In this document: positions 62,443-64,000 of the stretch, piece after piece
Layout of the letters: every line of letters starts with the position of its first letter
Position numbering within the stretch: position 1 is the first letter of the stretch
IMG/VR virus record: IMGVR_UViG_3300036715_001865
Span: 124,001 to 188,000 of that record
Length of the DNA stretch: 64,000 nt
Strand: one strand, 5' to 3'
Source: a virus
Position numbers and translations under genes: made by a program
Notes under the pieces: generated by a model
Database searches by the model: none
The model's input: the letters and a program-made list of their open reading frames with translations, nothing else
Told to the model about the DNA's origin: nothing

Positions 62443-63735
62443 ATGAGTATTATGAAACAGTTTATTGGAGATGAGTTCACACAATCAGCTAAATTATTAG
62501 TGTTTGAGAATGTATCATTTCCAAATGGATTCGCAAAGTTTCTTGAGGCGTTGGTTGTTGAAGGGATTACTAGTGAAGACCCAACTCGACAATCATTAAC
62601 ATCTGGATACAGATGGTTAGATGAAGTCGCTGTTGGGGGGGTACAACTGGAGACATCTGTATATCCATACAATAGCCACAAAATTGCTGGTGATATTTCC
62701 ATCAAAGGTCCAAAAGATAAAATCGAAATTATCCAATCCATTTTGGAAAGGCAAAATGCGTCATATGATGGTTCTGTTGTCCCAGATGATATTGAACTAA
62801 ACATTGAATATCATCGCACACTAAACCCATTATTGTGGGAAGATATAGGTGGAGAATACTCCCTCCTTGAAGATGTACAGGATGCACTAGATGCATTGGG
62901 TGAAGAGTTTTTTACCTTTTTAGATATGCCAGGGTTAACTGTGGAAGATGTTACCCTCACCGGTAGTAGTGCAAACTTTAATTGGAACGAATCCAGTGAT
63001 ATGGATATTCATTTGGTAGTTGACCTAAAAAAGGCTGAGAAGAAGTTTGGTAAGTTGTGTGGACCATATTTTGATGCTTGTAAAAAAGTGTGGAATAATT
63101 TGCATAACATTGATATCAAAGGTATTCCTGTGGAATTTTATGTTCAGGATAAGGATGAAGTTCATAATAGTACTGGTGTTTATTCTATTGCTGATGAAGA
63201 GTGGGTTGTTGAGCCATCATATGATGAACCAGATTATGATGATAATGATGTCAAATTGAAAACAGCTGAGTGGATCAATAAAATCACTGAAATACTATCA
63301 AGCAATCAACCAGATGCCATTGCAGACTTTATGCAGAAATTGAGTAGATTGAGACAAGCTGGTTTGGACAAAGGTGGAGAATTTTCTACTGAAAATTTAG
63401 CATTTAAAGCATTGCGAAATGGGGGATATTTAGACCTATTAGCAGATACTAAATCTAAAATATGGGATAAAGAAATGAGCTTATCATTAGATGATATTGG
63501 TGCAGAAGAAGAGGAAGAACTTAGTCCTTGGGAAGAATTAGGATACGGTAAAAAACGAACTGTATCTCAACCGGTTGGTCCGGCTCCAAAGAAATCAAGA
63601 ATCAATTTAAATGTTCCGTTTGCCCATAAAGATGCAGCCAAGCGTGCTGGTGCTAGATGGGATGCTGGAATCAGAAAATGGTACATGCTTGTAACACCAG
63701 ATGAACTTAAAAAAATTCCACATGTGTGGCGATAA
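62443..63735 (+). CDS. Nucleotidyltransferase-like protein with C-terminal DUF5710 domain
   Basis: 430 residues. LTGSSANFNWNESSDMDIHL followed by VVD is the GS ... DxD motif of the Pol-beta nucleotidyltransferase superfamily, placed near residue 170. The C-terminus (INLNVPFAHKDAAKRAGARW then DAGIRKWYM) is a DUF5710-type domain. The N-terminus MSIMKQFIGDEFTQSAKLLV may be a virion leader (MKQFIGDE). Substrate (tRNA, protein or nucleotide signal) unknown. Confidence 0.75.
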   Translation: MSIMKQFIGDEFTQSAKLLVFENVSFPNGFAKFLEALVVEGITSEDPTRQSLTSGYRWLDEVAVGGVQLETSVYPYNSHKIAGDISIKGPKDKIEIIQSILERQNASYDGSVVPDDIELNIEYHRTLNPLLWEDIGGEYSLLEDVQDALDALGEEFFTFLDMPGLTVEDVTLTGSSANFNWNESSDMDIHLVVDLKKAEKKFGKLCGPYFDACKKVWNNLHNIDIKGIPVEFYVQDKDEVHNSTGVYSIADEEWVVEPSYDEPDYDDNDVKLKTAEWINKITEILSSNQPDAIADFMQKLSRLRQAGLDKGGEFSTENLAFKALRNGGYLDLLADTKSKIWDKEMSLSLDDIGAEEEEELSPWEELGYGKKRTVSQPVGPAPKKSRINLNVPFAHKDAAKRAGARWDAGIRKWYMLVTPDELKKIPHVWR

Positions 63736-63736
63736 T

Positions 63737-63958
63737 ATGGATACACTACCTCACACTTCTTCCACACAATTATTGGAGGATATGAAAAAGTGGACATATA
63801 AAGATTTAGAGCCAATGGATGATATACGTGATTCGTTCACGTTTGCAGAATTATATCTTGGCAAGTTTTCTGAACCATCAGAAAAAATCAACCAAGATCG
63901 CTTGGATTATGCTGAATATAGACGTTACCAGCGGCAGTTGAATAACAATAAAGAATAA
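63737..63958 (+). CDS. Small hypothetical protein
   Basis: 73 residues from the ATG at 63737 (MDTLPHTSSTQLLEDMKKWT), 1 bp after the previous stop. Charged, helical C-terminus (RLDYAEYRRYQRQLNNNKE). Confidence 0.6.
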   Translation: MDTLPHTSSTQLLEDMKKWTYKDLEPMDDIRDSFTFAELYLGKFSEPSEKINQDRLDYAEYRRYQRQLNNNKE

Positions 63959-63973
63959 CGTATAATATGTTTT

Positions 63974-64000
63974 ACCCCCTCTGGAAAGACTGGAGGGGTT
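63974..64000 (+). terminator. Probable terminator, cut by window end
   Basis: ACCCCCTC pairs with GAGGGGT around the loop; the expected T-tract would continue past 64000. Confidence 0.65.

Noticed and set aside
1-64000. CRISPR array
   Set aside because: No regularly spaced repeats; the only tandem repeat is the 3 x 15 bp coding repeat at 7261-7305.

Overview
The window is one continuous stretch of a large, AT-rich, tailed double-stranded DNA phage genome, most likely a T4-like myovirus of a Gram-negative host. The evidence is a two-subunit type II topoisomerase, a gp61-like primase, an Rnl1-type RNA ligase, a GroES-like cochaperonin, phage thymidylate synthase and dihydrofolate reductase, many small accessory genes, about two dozen tRNA genes, at least seven homing-type endonucleases, and two promoter classes. 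One class is sigma70-like (TTGACA/TTGATT, 16-17 bp, TATAAT). The other is a T4-late-like TATAAATA box in front of a separate gene set. No capsid, tail, terminase or DNA polymerase gene lies in the window.

Bases 1-22,100 are mostly on the minus strand: topoisomerase subunits, primase, a HELTH metalloprotease-like protein, a circularly permuted tmRNA gene, an Acb1-like 2H phosphoesterase, DHFR, NAD-dependent DNA ligase, thymidylate synthase, a Thg1-like 3'-5' nucleotidyltransferase, a secreted pectate-lyase-like protein, a MazG-like NTP pyrophosphohydrolase, peptide deformylase and PRPP synthetase. Plus-strand islands within it hold two homing endonucleases, an LpxH-like phosphoesterase and a glycosyltransferase. 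Each of these two endonucleases sits beside a duplicated, decayed end of its neighbouring gene.

From about 22,100 to 64,000 nearly everything is on the plus strand. Bases 22-33 kb hold an NMN adenylyltransferase/Nudix protein, a zinc-ribbon / J-domain pseudokinase / vWA trio, a GroES-like protein, a macrodomain and an adenylosuccinate-synthetase-like enzyme. Bases 34-39 kb hold the RNA ligase and an envelope-protein group. Bases 39-45 kb hold late-promoter genes whose products share an N-terminal leader resembling the T4 internal-protein capsid-targeting sequence. Bases 43-58 kb are a long tRNA cluster interleaved with small genes, endonucleases and several unassigned structured RNAs. Bases 58-64 kb hold purine and RNA metabolism genes (RdgB, PurN, a second 2H protein) and a nucleotidyltransferase-like protein.

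The most striking signal is RNA gene permutation. At 57.8-58.1 kb two tRNA genes, Leu(CAA) and Lys(UUU), are written with the 3' half before the 5' half and are broken in the anticodon loop; acceptor, anticodon and flanking helices all pair. A tmRNA at 5.9-6.1 kb, with tag ANSENYALAA, is permuted the same way, and all three share similar linker sequences. The phage also encodes an anticodon-loop-type RNA ligase, a Thg1-like tRNA 5'-end enzyme and two 2H phosphoesterases. Together these could be an RNA-repair/assembly kit for such split RNAs; that link is inference.
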